Origin: Panagrolaimus kolymaensis
Taxonomy: Eukaryota > Nematoda > Chromadorea > Rhabditida > Panagrolaimidae
NCBI GenBank assembly: GCA_028622995.1
Contig: JAJQJQ010000007.1
Span: 558,001-622,000, forward strand
DNA length: 64,000 bases
Reading direction: 5' to 3'
The position numbers were made by a program, and so were the translations under genes. Below are positions 62,892-64,000 of the stretch, in pieces; position 1 is the first letter of the stretch; each line of letters starts with the position of its first letter. The notes under the pieces were generated by a model, which was not told the DNA's origin, made no database searches, and saw only the letters and a program-made list of their open reading frames with translations.

Positions 62892-63265
62892 TTTGCGGAA
62901 CAGTTTCCATTCCATAACTTGATTTTTGTTTATTATTTTCTCCACTTGAAGCCAATTTGTGACAGCCTTTATAAAGTTAAAATAAATAAAAAACAACAAA
63001 ACATAATTTGAGTTTGTAAATTTTCATAATAAGTTTTTAAATTAACCATTAAAAAAGCTGTGATTTTGTAAATTATATATTTTTATCTTTCATTGATTTA
63101 AAAGAAAAAGATTACCAAACTAAAGATAAGAAGAACAGAAAATTCAGGTGAAGTTCTTTGTTCACTTGGACGACGACGACAAAGACAAAAAAAGGAACGC
63201 AAACTTTTGGCGCGCATTACTTTGTTCAAAACAAAAATTATTATTTTCTTTCATCCAAAACAAGT
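62892..63265. other. Intergenic spacer before MRE11
   Basis: About 370 bp, AT-rich. It should hold the MRE11 promoter. No element recognised. Confidence 0.4.
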
Positions 63266-64000
63266 ATGACTGATGTTAATAAATTTCGTATTTTAATTGC
63301 TTCTGATATTCACGCAGGTTATGGAGAAAAGAAGAAAATCATCGATAATGATTCATTTATTGGATTAAAAGAGACACTAAAACATGCTAGAAATGAGGAC
63401 GTAGATTTTATTCTACTTGGTAATTTATGATAAATAGCTTTGAATATTATATTATAAATATATTTAGGTGGTGATTTATTTCATGAAAGTATTCCCAGTC
63501 GCTTTACCGAACATAAGGTTATTACCCTTTTACACAAATATTGTTTGAACGATCGTGCGATTCCAATGGAATTTTGTTCAGATCCCGAAGAAGTGTTTGA
63601 AAATTGTAAATTCAAAAGAGTAAACTATGAGGATCCGAATATTAATGTGGGTATGCCCATTTTTAGTATTCATGGAAATCATGACGATTTTTCTGGAAAG
63701 GTGAGTGATAAACGTTATATTCTTCTTTTCACTCAAGCAGGAATATTGCTTTTATTTTAGGGTTTGATGGCTCTCGATATTCTCCATGATGCAGGTTTAT
63801 TAAATTTATTTGGAAAATTTACTGATACTGATAAAATTGTTGTTAAACCTGTATTACTAAAAAAGGGCGATACCAAAGTCGCTCTATACGGCATTGGTAG
63901 TCAGCGTGATGATCGATTGCAAAGAGCTTTTAACAGTAATTTATTCTTTTATCGTTTTTATTTTTTAACGTGTTTACTTTTTTTAAGCTGGAAAAGTAAA
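63266..64000 (+). CDS. mre11: MRE11 double-strand-break repair nuclease (N-terminal part, cut by window edge)
   Basis: Exons 63266-63419, 63468-63700, 63761-63935 and 63988 to the edge give about 191 residues so far. Phosphoesterase motifs are in order: SDIHAGY (Asp14, His16), GGDLFHESIPS (Asp54) and GNHDDF, followed by GLMALDILHDAGLLN, NLFGK and GIGSQRDDRL, typical of eukaryotic Mre11. It forms the MRN complex with Rad50 and Nbs1 and resects DNA ends in repair and meiosis. SDIHAGY has Ala where many have Leu. The last intron uses a TTTTTAAG acceptor. Partial at the 3' side. Confidence 0.93.

Overview
The window is nuclear DNA from a nematode. It is very AT-rich, with many short introns (46-60 bp) bounded by GT and TTTTAG/TTTCAG. 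The gene content includes nematode-specific families: a class-e serpentine receptor, a lineage 7TM receptor, secreted C-type lectins, an EGO-1/RRF-type RNA-dependent RNA polymerase and a SAN-1-type Mad3. Gene style and some families suggest a clade IV (panagrolaimid-like) species, but that placement is inference. All exon models below were built by hand from splice signals and reading frame.

Layout. 1-5086 is AT-rich and apparently gene-free, with one complete hAT-type MITE. 5087-8216 (+) is a peptide GPCR, convergent with a short UTP6 (8411-9670, -). 10490-14494 (+) is a cyclin-G-associated-kinase/auxilin (GAK), followed by a stand-alone J-domain gene (14934-15441, +), an sre chemoreceptor (15571-16885, -) and an S28 peptidase (17291-19327, -). 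19500-25450 is a rearranged second copy of the block from GAK exon 7 to the S28 promoter. It holds a kinase-less auxilin (19502-21158), two paralogous F-box-like genes (21660-22538, 23457-24453) and a fused sre/S28 remnant (24738-25413). Then come NOC2 (25535-27607, -) and an acidic repeat protein (27976-29000, -).

30392-36398 (+) is the RdRP. 36851-38990 (-) is a DPF-type PHD-finger protein, divergent from SAN-1/Mad3 (39443-40696, +). Next are an SLC17-like transporter (40808-42652, -), a PP2A B'' subunit (43279-44819, -), an SDR pseudogene (about 45182-45760, +), three C-type lectins (45860-50889, -) with a frameshifted 7TM gene among them (47644-48856, +), dihydropyrimidinase (52316-54190, +) and glutamate carboxypeptidase II (55479-58508, +). 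About 3.5 kb of repeats (58.6-62.1 kb) ends in a 5'-truncated Rubicon-homology gene (62117-62891, +). The right edge cuts through MRE11 (63266 onward, +).

Housekeeping genes (UTP6, NOC2, GAK, MRE11, PP2A B'', DPF, SAN-1, DHP) alternate with fast-evolving families (sre, 7TM, lectins, F-box-like). The most informative region is 12.8-25.5 kb, where a tandem duplication with short homologies at its junctions produced a minimal auxilin and fused gene fragments.
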